From JAIBJN01 sp963811635 (lineage in GTDB: Bacteria > Actinomycetota > Thermoleophilia > Gaiellales > Gaiellaceae), in NCBI GenBank assembly GCA_963811635.1, contig CAWESB010000012.1:52672-116671 (forward strand): DNA of 64,000 nucleotides, read 5' to 3'. A model generated the notes under the pieces. The model had not been told where the DNA came from, did no database searches, and saw only the letters and a list, made by a program, of their open reading frames with translations. The position numbers were made by a program, and so were the translations under genes. Shown in pieces: positions 23,073-31,321 of the stretch (the first letter of the stretch is position 1; every line of letters starts with the position of its first letter).

Positions 23073-23956
23073 CGCTCGAAGGTCTGCGCGATCGCGTCGG
23101 CGATCAGGTTGATGGCGACGATCAGGGTGGCGATGGCGATGGCGGGGAAGAGCACGGCCCACCAGACGCCGGCGCTGATGAACTGGTAGTGCTCGCCGAT
23201 GTCGGTGCCCCAGTCGGGGATCGACGGGTCGGCGCCGAAGCCGAGGAAGGCGAGCGTGGCGATCGTGAAGATCGCGTACCCGAGCCGGACGGTGAACTCG
23301 ACCACGACCGGCCCCATCACGTTCGGGAGGATCTCCACGAACATGATGTACGGCCCCCGCTCGTTGCGGAGGCGCGCGGCCTGCACGTAGTCGAGCTCCC
23401 GCTCGCTGAGGACGGCGGCGCGCACGGTCTTGGCGATGATCATCGCGAAGACGATCCCGATCACGAGGATGAGCGTGAGCCGGGAGGGGCCGAGCGCGAC
23501 GATGGCGAGCAGCGCCACGATGATCACGGGCACCGAGAGGAGCGCGTCGACCACGCGCATGATCACGTCGTCGGCGAGGCCGCGGTAGTAGCCCGTGAAC
23601 AGGCCGATGGCGGTGCCGACGACCGTCCCGAGGAGCGTGGCGAGCGGCGCCATGACCAGGATCGCCTGGGCGCCGACGATCACACGCGAGAGTACGTCGC
23701 GCCCGAGTCGGTCGGTGCCGAAGAGGTGGTCGCCCGAGGGGCCGGTCAGCTTGTTGAGGATGTCGTCGGCCTGTGGGTCGTGCGGCGCGATCAGCGTGCC
23801 GAAGACGGCGCAGGCGACCCAGAGGATGAGGATGACGAGCCCGAACACGAAGGCCGGCGAGCGCATGAGCAGCCGCAGCCGCTCGCGCCGGGCGATCGTG
23901 GCCTCGTCCCTGGTCGGGAGGATGATCGGACTGGTTGGGTCTTCGATGACCGTCAT
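23069..23956 (-). CDS. ABC transporter permease, DppC type
   Basis: 295 residues with an N-terminal membrane helix near 35-55, the extracytoplasmic HDPQADDILNKLTGPSGDHLFGTDRLGRDVLSR segment (DHLFGTDRLGRDVLSR is diagnostic) and the EAA-like loop AARLRNERGPYIMFVEILPNV. About six membrane spans. Pairs with the DppB-type permease, which it overlaps by 4 bp. Confidence 0.93.
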   Translation of the reverse strand: MTVIEDPTSPIILPTRDEATIARRERLRLLMRSPAFVFGLVILILWVACAVFGTLIAPHDPQADDILNKLTGPSGDHLFGTDRLGRDVLSRVIVGAQAILVMAPLATLLGTVVGTAIGLFTGYYRGLADDVIMRVVDALLSVPVIIVALLAIVALGPSRLTLILVIGIVFAMIIAKTVRAAVLSERELDYVQAARLRNERGPYIMFVEILPNVMGPVVVEFTVRLGYAIFTIATLAFLGFGADPSIPDWGTDIGEHYQFISAGVWWAVLFPAIAIATLIVAINLIADAIAQTFER

Positions 23957-24906
23957 TCGGCGCTCGAGTAGCGGATGCGCGGGTTCAAGAGCGAGTACGC
24001 GAGGTCGGCGAGGAGCATCGCGACGAGGAAGACGACGCCGACGATGAGCACGCCCGCCTCCAGAACGGGCATGTCCTTCTGCTTCGAGGCGGTCACGATC
24101 AACCGGCCCATGCCCGGGTAGTTGAAGAGCGTCTCGATCACGACGAGGCCGCCGATCAGGTAGCCCGTCTGGGTGGCGACGACCGCGATCGTGGGCAGGA
24201 GCGAGTTGCGCAGCACGTGCCGCCGGATGACGACCCGGCGCGGCAGGCCTTTCAGCACGGCGGTGCGCGTGTAGTCGGCGTCGAGCGCCTCGATCGTCCC
24301 CGCGCGTGTGATGCGCGCGATGTAGCCGAAGAGCAGCAGCACGAGCACGAAGGCGGGGAGGAGGAGGTACTTGATCTCCGTGAGGAAGCTGCTCCCCGGC
24401 GGGGCGTTCGCGCTCACTGGCAGCACGTCGAGCCAGAGCCCGAAGACGAGGATGAGGACGATGCCCGTCACGAACTCCGGGAGCACCGAGAGGGAGAGCC
24501 CGCCGTTCGTGATCACGCGGTCGGTCAGCCGGTCGCGCCGCAGCGCCGCGATCACCCCGCCGAGCACCGCGAGGGGCACGACGAGCACGAAGGCGAGGAC
24601 GGCGAGCTTGGCCGAGTTGACGAGCGCGGTGCCGATCAGCTCGCTCACGGGCACGCCGAGCGCGAGCGAGTCGCCGAGGTCGCCGTGGAGCAGGCTCGTG
24701 ATCCAGTCCCAGTACTGGGTGAGGAGCGGCTGGTCGGTCCCGAGCTGCTCGTTGAGCGCCTCCACCGCCGCCTGGTCGGCGAACGGGCCGAGGATGCGGC
24801 GCGCGACGTTGCCCGGGAGCACCTGAGCCCCGAAGAAGACGATCACGCTCAGGAGGAAGAGCGTGATGAGCGCGAGCCCGAGCCGCTTGAGCAGAAATCG
24901 TCCCAT
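23953..24906 (-). CDS. ABC transporter permease, DppB type
   Basis: 317 residues starting MGRFLLKRLGLALITLFLLSV, with the conserved LPGNVARRILG, LGTDQPLLTQYWDWITSLL and DYTRTAVLKGLPRRVVIRRHVLRN cytoplasmic loop. Six predicted membrane spans. AAGGGCGG precedes the ATG at 24906; an earlier in-frame start 10 codons upstream lacks support. Separated from the binding-protein gene by a hairpin. Confidence 0.93.
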   Translation of the reverse strand: MGRFLLKRLGLALITLFLLSVIVFFGAQVLPGNVARRILGPFADQAAVEALNEQLGTDQPLLTQYWDWITSLLHGDLGDSLALGVPVSELIGTALVNSAKLAVLAFVLVVPLAVLGGVIAALRRDRLTDRVITNGGLSLSVLPEFVTGIVLILVFGLWLDVLPVSANAPPGSSFLTEIKYLLLPAFVLVLLLFGYIARITRAGTIEALDADYTRTAVLKGLPRRVVIRRHVLRNSLLPTIAVVATQTGYLIGGLVVIETLFNYPGMGRLIVTASKQKDMPVLEAGVLIVGVVFLVAMLLADLAYSLLNPRIRYSSAE

Positions 24907-24923
24907 GCCGCCCTTACACACTA

Positions 24924-24955
24924 AGGCGGCCGGCACCCGGAGGCACCGGCCGCCT
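24924..24955 (-). terminator. Intra-operon hairpin between binding protein and permeases
   Basis: AGGCGGCCGG and CCGGCCGCCT form a perfect 10-bp stem around a 12-nt loop, 16 nt after the binding-protein stop, without a U-tract. Such hairpins often stabilise binding-protein mRNA or reduce read-through, giving an excess of the lipoprotein over permease. Confidence 0.6.
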
Positions 24956-24971
24956 GACGTTCAGCCACGGC

Positions 24972-26684
24972 TCAGGAGGTGAACCCGGCCTTGGTGAGAT
25001 CGAACTGGCCAGTCGCTGCGGAGACCGCGCCCATGAGGGTCGGCTTCGAGGCGCTGAGGAAGTTGTAGAAGTACGGGAAGATGATCGGCGTCTCGTCGAG
25101 CAGCAACTCCTGGATCTGCTTGGCGACGCCACGCTGGGAGTCGACGTCGAGCGCGGCCACGTACTGGCGCACGAGCTCGTCGTACTGGTCGTTCTTGAAG
25201 TGCGCAGAGTTCCACACGCCGACCTTCGGATCGCCGGAGAGCGCCGCGGTCAGGTAGACGTTCGGCACGGGCCGGTGACCGTAGTCGGTGATGCCCATGA
25301 CGGAGTCGAGCCACGTCGACTTGCCGTAGACGCCGTCTCCGTAGTAGGTGCCGGCGTCGGTGATCTTGAGGTTGATCGTCACCCCGATCTCCTGCGCGTT
25401 GTTCTTGACGAGCTGCGCGAGGTCGGGGATCTCGAAACCGTCCCAGGTGTCGAGCTGGACCTCGAAGCCGCCGCCCTTGCCCGCGTCGGCGAGGAGCTGC
25501 TTCGCCTGCTCGATGTCCTGCTCGCGCTGGGGGACGGAGGGGTCGGTCGAGGGGTAGAGCGGCGCGAACGGGCTGTCGTTGCCGACGTCGGCCTTCCCTT
25601 CCCAGAGACCGTCGACGAGGGCGTTGCGGTCGATCGAGAGGGCGATCGCCTGGCGGACGCGCTTGTCCGTGAACGGCTCCTTGTCGGTGCGCATGTGCAG
25701 CTGCCGGTGGGTGGCCGTCTGGACGGCGATCACCGTGACGTCGGGGTTGTCCAGGAGCGCCTTGCCGCCGGCGACGGAGAAGTGCTCGACGAAGTCGACC
25801 TCGTCGCCCTGGAGGGCGAGAACCATCGGCCCTTCCTCGGCATAGAACTTGACATCGATCGAGTCGGGGTTGGCCTTGTCGCCCCAGTAGGCGTCGTTGC
25901 GGACGAACGTCGCGCCGACCTGCGGCTGGAAGTTCTGCAGCTTGAACGCCCCCGTGCCCTCGAAGGTCGTGCCCCAGTCGGCCGGATCGAGATCGGCCGG
26001 GATGATGATCGCGTTGTAGTTGGCGGAAGAGACGAGGGTCGGGAAGTTGCCGTTGGGGGCGTCGAGGTTGAAGACGACGGTCGCCTCGTCGGGCGCCTCG
26101 GTGTTGCCGGGGGAAAGGACACCGCCGAGCGCCGACTGCGCGTTCGCCGAGCCGCCGTCGGGGTTGATCAGCTTCTCGAACGTCTGGACGACGTCCTCGG
26201 CCGTCAGTGGGGCGCCGTTGTGGAAGGTGACGCCCTGACGGATCGAGAACGTCCAGACGGTGCCGTCCTCGTTGGGCTCCCAGCTCTCCGCGAGGCGGGG
26301 CTGGAGCTCCAGGTTCTCGTCCGAGAAGGACAGGTACTCGCCGGTCGAGCCGAGCATGCCGGCGCCGCCCTCGTCCTGGACGAGGAGCGGATTGGGCTCG
26401 GTGGTCGGCTGGATGAGCGCGACGCGGACGGTGCCGCCCGGCTGGACGTTGTTCGACGCGGTCGTCTCCGACCCGCTCGTGTTGGTGGCGGCTCCATCGT
26501 CGTCATCGCCGCCGCAGGCCGCCACGATGAACGAGAGGAGGGGCAGCGACATGCCCACCACCGTCCCGCGGCGAACGAGCTCGCGCCTGGTGATCTTGCC
26601 GAAGACGTACTCGTCGATCAGGTGGTTCTCGAGCTCGGAGCTCTCGCGGCGCACCTCGTCGACTCGGCGCTGCGTCTCATCCAT
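24972..26684 (-). CDS. Substrate-binding lipoprotein of dipeptide-type ABC importer
   Basis: 570-residue SBP family 5 protein. A charged 30-residue lead precedes TRRELVRRG, a twin-arginine motif, then a hydrophobic stretch ending in lipobox IVAACGG, so it is probably a Tat-exported lipoprotein. A Gly/Asp/Ser/Thr-rich linker follows, then GGTVRVALIQPTTEPNPL, ESWEPNEDGTVWTFSIRQGVTFHNG and the family 5 repeats. GGAGAGG precedes the ATG at 26684. Ligand unknown; family 5 proteins bind peptides, nickel chelates, opines, sugars and other polar molecules. Confidence 0.93.
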   Translation of the reverse strand: MDETQRRVDEVRRESSELENHLIDEYVFGKITRRELVRRGTVVGMSLPLLSFIVAACGGDDDDGAATNTSGSETTASNNVQPGGTVRVALIQPTTEPNPLLVQDEGGAGMLGSTGEYLSFSDENLELQPRLAESWEPNEDGTVWTFSIRQGVTFHNGAPLTAEDVVQTFEKLINPDGGSANAQSALGGVLSPGNTEAPDEATVVFNLDAPNGNFPTLVSSANYNAIIIPADLDPADWGTTFEGTGAFKLQNFQPQVGATFVRNDAYWGDKANPDSIDVKFYAEEGPMVLALQGDEVDFVEHFSVAGGKALLDNPDVTVIAVQTATHRQLHMRTDKEPFTDKRVRQAIALSIDRNALVDGLWEGKADVGNDSPFAPLYPSTDPSVPQREQDIEQAKQLLADAGKGGGFEVQLDTWDGFEIPDLAQLVKNNAQEIGVTINLKITDAGTYYGDGVYGKSTWLDSVMGITDYGHRPVPNVYLTAALSGDPKVGVWNSAHFKNDQYDELVRQYVAALDVDSQRGVAKQIQELLLDETPIIFPYFYNFLSASKPTLMGAVSAATGQFDLTKAGFTS

Positions 26685-26726
26685 GTGCCTCTCCTTCCCC
26701 GGTGCTGGTCCGGCGGGTTGCGCCCG

Positions 26727-26755
26727 CTTATAACTCATGGTCCTGGCACGGTCAA
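26727..26755 (-). promoter_or_regulatory. Sigma-70-like promoter for the ABC importer
   Basis: On the minus strand TTGACC and TATAAG are separated by exactly 17 bp, about 43 nt before the binding-protein ATG. This is the best classical promoter in the window and would express the importer independently of the upstream enzymes. Confidence 0.65.
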
Positions 26756-26765
26756 TCGCATCAGA

Positions 26766-27710
26766 TCAGACGGGCTGCCCGGCTGGAAGTTTGGCGAGCC
26801 TCGTCAGGAGGAGGTCGACGAAGCCGGCCACGTCGACCTCGACTGCGACGTGGGCGTTCGGCTCCGGGAGCACGGTCCGGCGCCGCATGTCGACCACTGT
26901 CCGTCCGCGGCAGAGCCCCGGTAAGACCTCTACCTCGACGTGGCGGGCCAGAGTCTGCACGAGCCCCGGCCGGGCCACGTGCGCGACGGCGAGCGCGTCG
27001 TGCACGGGGCAGCCGCCGTGCTCGTACGCCTCGTCGTAGTAACCGCCGTAGAAGTCGAGCATGGCCGCGACCGCGGCGCCGACCCTGCCTCGCCCGCGAA
27101 GCCGGTCGGCGTGCGCGGGGGTGAGCACGGCACGGTTCGTGACGTCGAGGCCGACCATGGTGACGTCGAGGCCGCTCGCGAACACGTGCGCGGCCGCCTC
27201 CGGGTCGACCCAGACGTTGAACTCCGCCGACGGCGTCTGGTTCCCCTCGGCGATCGCGCCGCCCATGAGCACGATCCGGTCGAGCCGGGCCGCCGCCTCT
27301 GGATGCCGCTCGAGAAGGAGCGCAACGTTCGTGAGCGGGCCGGTCGGGACGAGCGTCACCGGCGCCTCGGAGGCAAGGATCCGCTCGGCGAGAAAGTCGG
27401 CCGCAGGCGCCGCCACGGGCTCGGCCACGGGCGGGGGGAGGTCGGGGCCGTCGAGCCCGGTCTCGCCGTGCGCTTCCTCAGCGGTGGCGAGGTCGCCGGC
27501 GAGGGGCCGGTCGGCGCCTGCCGCCACGGGGATGTCGCCGCGCCCGCCGAGCTCGAGCACCCGGATCGCGTTCGCGGTCACCTTCGCCAGAGTCTGGTTC
27601 CCGGCCACGGTGGTGACCCCGACGAGCTCGAGCTCCGGGCTGGCGAGCGCGAGGAGGAGCGCGATCGCGTCGTCCTGACCCGGGTCGCAGTCGATCAGGA
27701 CCGGGATCAC
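26766..27710 (-). CDS. Nucleoside hydrolase (IunH/RihA family)
   Basis: 314 residues. The calcium/ribose site is DCDPGQDDAIALLLA (GQDD in place of the usual GHDD) and further family motifs are TVAGNQTLAKVT, LVPTGPLTNVALLL, IVLMGGAI and AEFNVWVDPEAA, with a C-terminal HDALAVAHVA. Hydrolyses the N-glycosidic bond of nucleosides or related N-ribosides. The GTG start overlaps the oxidoreductase stop by 4 bp. In this operon it suggests that the imported compound, or an intermediate, carries an N-linked ribose. Confidence 0.93.
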   Translation of the reverse strand: MIPVLIDCDPGQDDAIALLLALASPELELVGVTTVAGNQTLAKVTANAIRVLELGGRGDIPVAAGADRPLAGDLATAEEAHGETGLDGPDLPPPVAEPVAAPAADFLAERILASEAPVTLVPTGPLTNVALLLERHPEAAARLDRIVLMGGAIAEGNQTPSAEFNVWVDPEAAAHVFASGLDVTMVGLDVTNRAVLTPAHADRLRGRGRVGAAVAAMLDFYGGYYDEAYEHGGCPVHDALAVAHVARPGLVQTLARHVEVEVLPGLCRGRTVVDMRRRTVLPEPNAHVAVEVDVAGFVDLLLTRLAKLPAGQPV

Positions 27711-28732
27711 GGAGCCTCCACCTCGACCCCCGCCCCCGTGTCGGCGCTCGCGAGGAGTGCGTCCATCGTCAGGGCCGTGGCCACCGACTCGTCGAGGGTG
27801 GGGACGGGCGCGGCCTCGCCCCGGGCAGCCGCGGCGAAGCCGTCCAGCTCCAGGCGGTAGGCGTCCACGACCGGGATCGGGAACCGGTCCTCCTCGAAGA
27901 TGCCCCAGCCGACGCTCCGGGCGACCACGACCTCGGTGGGGTAGTCGATCCGCCAGGCGACGGGCAGCCTGACGTGCCCGCGCGATCCGCTGATCTTCAG
28001 CTCGTGGTCGAAGTCGCTTCGCATCGAGCTCTCGACCACCCCGACGACGCCGCTGCCGTACTCGAGCAGCCCGAACAGCCTGGCCACCGTGTCGTAGCGG
28101 GCGCTCGAGCTCGCGAGGGCCTGGACGCGCTTGGGCGGGCCTCCCGCGAAGCGATTGCAGGCGTCGACGCAGTAGCAAGCGATGTCGTAGGGCGCGCCGC
28201 CGCCGAGCTCCTGCTGCTGCCGCCAGTCCCGCCCGGGGTCGTCCGGCGCGCTCTCCTCGGGGTCGAAGAGACTGAAGGCGGCCCGCACGCTGTCGACCGC
28301 GCCGATCGCCCCGGCGGCGAGCAGCTCGTCCACCTTGGCGATCGCCGGGTGTCGGCGGTACATGTAGCCCTCGACGAGGAGTGCGCCCGCGGCGGTCGCC
28401 GCGCTCCGCAGCTCCCGCGCGTCGGCGCCGCTCAGTGCGAGCGCCTTCTCGCAGAGAATGGCCCGCACGCCGGCCTCGAGGCAGCCGAGCACCTGCTCGC
28501 GGTGCAGGTTCGGCCAGGTGGCGAGGAGGACGCCGTCCAGCTCGTGCTCCCGGAGCATCGTCGGGTAGTCCGCGTATGCACGCTCGCAGCCGTGGCGCTC
28601 GGCCCAATCCTCGGCCAGGTCGGCGCGGAGATCGGCGCACGCCACGATCTCGACCTCGGAGGAGGCTGCGGCGCCGCGCGCGTGCCGCTCCGAGATGCTC
28701 CCGCAGCCGACGATCCCGAGCCGAAAAGCCAT
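27707..28732 (-). CDS. Gfo/Idh/MocA family NAD(P)-dependent oxidoreductase
   Basis: 341 residues: Rossmann start MAFRLGIVGCGSISERHARG, the conserved CEKALAL (EKP-type motif with Ala for Pro) and LVEGYMYRRHPA, then a C-terminal alpha/beta domain with GGGAPYDIACYCVDACN, in which the family's catalytic His position (usually DxGxH/CY) is read as DIACYCVD. Acts on sugars, inositols or related polyols. The start is 1 nt after the lyase-like gene stop. Works in the same unit as the nucleoside hydrolase, possibly on the released sugar. Confidence 0.9.
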   Translation of the reverse strand: MAFRLGIVGCGSISERHARGAAASSEVEIVACADLRADLAEDWAERHGCERAYADYPTMLREHELDGVLLATWPNLHREQVLGCLEAGVRAILCEKALALSGADARELRSAATAAGALLVEGYMYRRHPAIAKVDELLAAGAIGAVDSVRAAFSLFDPEESAPDDPGRDWRQQQELGGGAPYDIACYCVDACNRFAGGPPKRVQALASSSARYDTVARLFGLLEYGSGVVGVVESSMRSDFDHELKISGSRGHVRLPVAWRIDYPTEVVVARSVGWGIFEEDRFPIPVVDAYRLELDGFAAAARGEAAPVPTLDESVATALTMDALLASADTGAGVEVEAP

Positions 28733-28733
28733 C

Positions 28734-30167
28734 TCAGGCCTCGAGGCGCCGGTCCCGGACGAGCGCTCGCACCGGCTCGAGGTCCGGCGCAAGCGGCTCG
28801 CCCTCGGCGAGGAAGGGCACGACCTCCCGCACCCGTGCGTGCGCGAGCGCGGTGCCCGCGCCCAGGCGCTCCGGCTGCCGCAGGTCGACGGCCTGGGCGG
28901 CGATGACGAGCTCGATCGCGACGATCGCCTCGCCCAGCTCGACCATGGCGGCCAGGCGGCGGGCCGAGAGCGGCGCCATCGTCATCCGGTCCTCGATGCC
29001 CTCGGCGTGCGTGCTCGTCACCACCTCGAAGGAGACGGGCTGGGCCAGGAGGCGCGCCTCGGCCGTCAGGCCCTGCGCGCTGACGCCGTGCTCGCCGAGC
29101 GAGTTCTCGGCGAGCCCCTGTCGGGGCGCGAGGCCGTCGGGAAGCCCGGTGAGCGGGCCCTGGAGCAGCTTCAGCAGGCGCTCGGCCGACGAGGTCAGGG
29201 CCGGTGCGAGCGCGATGCGGAGGAAGTCGAGCGCCGCCGAGAGCGGCAGGATCTCGAAGTTGGCGACCGAGACGATGCGATCCTCGGCCGGCACCGTCAG
29301 CGGGTTCTCCTGCGAGGCGTTGAGCTCGATCTCGAGCTGGCCGCGAACGAACGCGAGTGCGTCGCGCAGCGCGCCGTGCAGCTGCGGCAGCCCGCGGAAG
29401 GTGAGCGGGTCCTGGAGGTTCCGCGCGGCGCCGGGCTCCCAGAGAGAGCTGCCCTCGAGCAGCGAGCGCAGGCGGGCGAGCGACTCGATCAGGCCCGGGT
29501 ACGGCCTGACCTTCCCGATCTCGGGGTGGAGCAGGGTGAGGTTGGCGGCGAAGGCCTCGAGGTCGAGCGCTCCCGCGACGTCCATCGCCTCCAGGAGCCG
29601 CTCGGCGTCCGCGACGGCCAGGGCGGCCATGCCGGTGGAGAAGGCGTTCGAATTGATGAGCGCGAGCGCCTCCTTGGCCTGCAGCTCGACGTCGGCGAAG
29701 AGCCCGTTCGCCAGGTCGGCCATGGCGGGGAGGTCGGCCTGGCCGAGCGACCCCAGCATCCGCACGCGCGGGTGCTCGCCCGCGTTGAGGCCGGCGACGA
29801 GGCGTTCGACGATCTCGGGCCGGGCGCCCGGGGTCGCGCTCGCGAGGGCGTTCGCAAGCCGGACCATGGTCGCCCGGACGATCTCCTCCGGCGCGTCCGG
29901 GCCTGCCCCGACCAGGTGGTTGACGACCAGCGCCCGGTTGAACGCGCGCGCCTCCTCGGCGGGAACGGCGATCTTCTTGCGGGCGCCGACGCCGGTCGTC
30001 ATCCCGTACACGGCGTCCCCGCGCTCGAGCACACGCTCGACCAGGGCACGCGTCTCGCGCATCCGCTCGACCGCCGCGGGGGCGAGCTCCACCGCCGCGC
30101 GCTCGCGGGCGACCGCCACGACCTCCTCGATCGTGAGGCTCCGGCCGTCGAGGACGACGCTCGTCAA
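28734..30167 (-). CDS. Histidase/PAL-fold lyase lacking the MIO triad
   Basis: 477-residue member of the aromatic amino acid lyase superfamily. The catalytic-loop Tyr is present (AVYGMTTGVG, Tyr54), as are LINSNAFSTGMAALAVAD, QENPLTV and SFEVVTSTHAEGIEDR. The MIO-forming Ala-Ser-Gly, normally in GSVGASGDL, is replaced: residues 139-147 read GSLGQADLP, one residue shorter and without the serine. The GNFHG segment is also changed to ANFEI. It therefore cannot make the MIO electrophile. Ergothionase, a MIO-less relative that eliminates trimethylamine, is a precedent. The ATG overlaps the MetE-like stop. Confidence 0.88.
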   Translation of the reverse strand: MTSVVLDGRSLTIEEVVAVARERAAVELAPAAVERMRETRALVERVLERGDAVYGMTTGVGARKKIAVPAEEARAFNRALVVNHLVGAGPDAPEEIVRATMVRLANALASATPGARPEIVERLVAGLNAGEHPRVRMLGSLGQADLPAMADLANGLFADVELQAKEALALINSNAFSTGMAALAVADAERLLEAMDVAGALDLEAFAANLTLLHPEIGKVRPYPGLIESLARLRSLLEGSSLWEPGAARNLQDPLTFRGLPQLHGALRDALAFVRGQLEIELNASQENPLTVPAEDRIVSVANFEILPLSAALDFLRIALAPALTSSAERLLKLLQGPLTGLPDGLAPRQGLAENSLGEHGVSAQGLTAEARLLAQPVSFEVVTSTHAEGIEDRMTMAPLSARRLAAMVELGEAIVAIELVIAAQAVDLRQPERLGAGTALAHARVREVVPFLAEGEPLAPDLEPVRALVRDRRLEA

Positions 30168-31267
30168 CCCCAGACCTCTGCGGCCGTCTCGACGATCGTC
30201 GCCAGCTTCGCCCGCTCGTCCTCAACGGTGAGCGCGTTGCCGACCACCGACGTGGCGAAGCCGCACTGAGGCGAGAGGGCGAGCCGGTCGAGCGGCACGA
30301 CCGTCGCCGCCTCGCGGATCCGGCCGGCGAGCTCGGAGACCGTCTCGCGCCGCGACGTCTTCGTCGTCACGAGGCCGAGCACGCAGATCGTGTCGTCGCG
30401 GGCCTGCGCGAGCGGCTCGAAGCCGCCCGAGCGGGCGTCGTCGTACTCGAGAAGCAGGCGCTGGGCCTTCACGCGGCGGAAGAGGCGGCCGGCGAGCCAG
30501 TCGTAGCCGCCCTCGACGAGCCAGCGGCTCGCCTGGTTGCCGCGGCAGAGGTGAAAGCCGAAGGTCACGCCGGGATGATCGCCGATCACGGCGTTGTCCA
30601 GCTCGAGGCCGAGGTCGAGCCAGCGCTCCGCCGGCCAGCCGCGGCTCTCGTAGAAGTCGCGGTAGCCCGGATCGAGCAGGAGCGGATAGTGGGGCGCGTC
30701 CAGCTGGATGTAGGTCGCGCCGAGCTCGACCAACTCGTCGACCTCCTCGCGCAGGATCGCGGCCACGTCCTCCAGGAACGCCTCGAGCGTCGGGTACGCG
30801 TCGCGCGAGCGCTCCGGGTCGTAGAAGTTCGCGAACAGGCTCGGGCTGGGGAGCGTCACCTTGAGGACGCGGTCGGTGCGCCCGCGCGCGTACGCGAACT
30901 CCTCGCCGGAGAGCGAGCGCCGGCGGCGCAACGTTCCCACCACCGCGATCGGCGGGCGCTCGACGACCATGTCGCCCAGCTCCTCCGAGTGCCACTCGCC
31001 CCAGAGAAACGCGTCGAGGTCCCACTCGCCGAAGCCATCCACGGCGGCCGGCACCTGGCTCTGGAAGGAGAGCCGGCGCATCTCGCCGTCGGTGACCACG
31101 TCGAGACCGGCGTCCGCCTGCAGCGCGAGGGCCGCGTCGACGGCGCCGTCCTCGACCGCCTTGAACTCCGCGCGGGAGAGGCCGCCGGCCGCCAGGCGCT
31201 GCTGCGCCTCCAGCAGCTCGGACGGCCGGAGCAGGCTGCCGACCACGTCGGTTCGAGCTTCGAGCAC
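30164..31267 (-). CDS. MetE C-terminal-like zinc methyltransferase
   Basis: 367 residues, single barrel resembling the catalytic half of cobalamin-independent methionine synthase. Seen: RTDVVGSLLRP, VVTDGEMRR (58-65), YIQLDAP (187-192; usually QIDEP), FHLCRGN with His239 and Cys241, LEYDDARSG with Glu274 and LSPQCGF with Cys335, which make the His-Cys-Glu-Cys zinc site. It lacks the N-terminal half of MetE, so it is a methyl- or thiol-transfer enzyme of the MetE/CoM-transferase group rather than a full methionine synthase. The GTG start lies 6 nt after TAGTCT, predicting a leaderless operon mRNA. Confidence 0.88.
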   Translation of the reverse strand: MLEARTDVVGSLLRPSELLEAQQRLAAGGLSRAEFKAVEDGAVDAALALQADAGLDVVTDGEMRRLSFQSQVPAAVDGFGEWDLDAFLWGEWHSEELGDMVVERPPIAVVGTLRRRRSLSGEEFAYARGRTDRVLKVTLPSPSLFANFYDPERSRDAYPTLEAFLEDVAAILREEVDELVELGATYIQLDAPHYPLLLDPGYRDFYESRGWPAERWLDLGLELDNAVIGDHPGVTFGFHLCRGNQASRWLVEGGYDWLAGRLFRRVKAQRLLLEYDDARSGGFEPLAQARDDTICVLGLVTTKTSRRETVSELAGRIREAATVVPLDRLALSPQCGFATSVVGNALTVEDERAKLATIVETAAEVWG

Positions 31268-31321
31268 GCGGGCAGACTATGACGACCGCTAGCATTTCCG
31301 GCGCACGGCTGCGCCCATCCC
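31268..31321. promoter_or_regulatory. 54-bp divergent promoter region (catabolic operon / ATP-grasp gene)
   Basis: Minus strand: TAGTCT (plus 31274-31279), 6 nt from the GTG of the MetE-like gene. Plus strand: TAGCAT (31290-31295), 26 nt from the ATG of the ATP-grasp gene. No clear operator palindrome seen. Confidence 0.5.

Noticed and set aside
28734..30167. Annotation as histidine ammonia-lyase HutH
   Set aside because: The MIO triad is missing and there are no hutU/hutI/hutG-type neighbours.
21030..31267. Ergothioneine degradation operon
   Set aside because: Only the MIO-less lyase would fit; thiourocanate hydratase and later steps are absent, while a MetE-like enzyme and nucleoside hydrolase are unexplained.
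30164..31267. Annotation as methionine synthase MetE
   Set aside because: It has only the catalytic half with the zinc site; the N-terminal half of MetE is absent and the context is catabolic.
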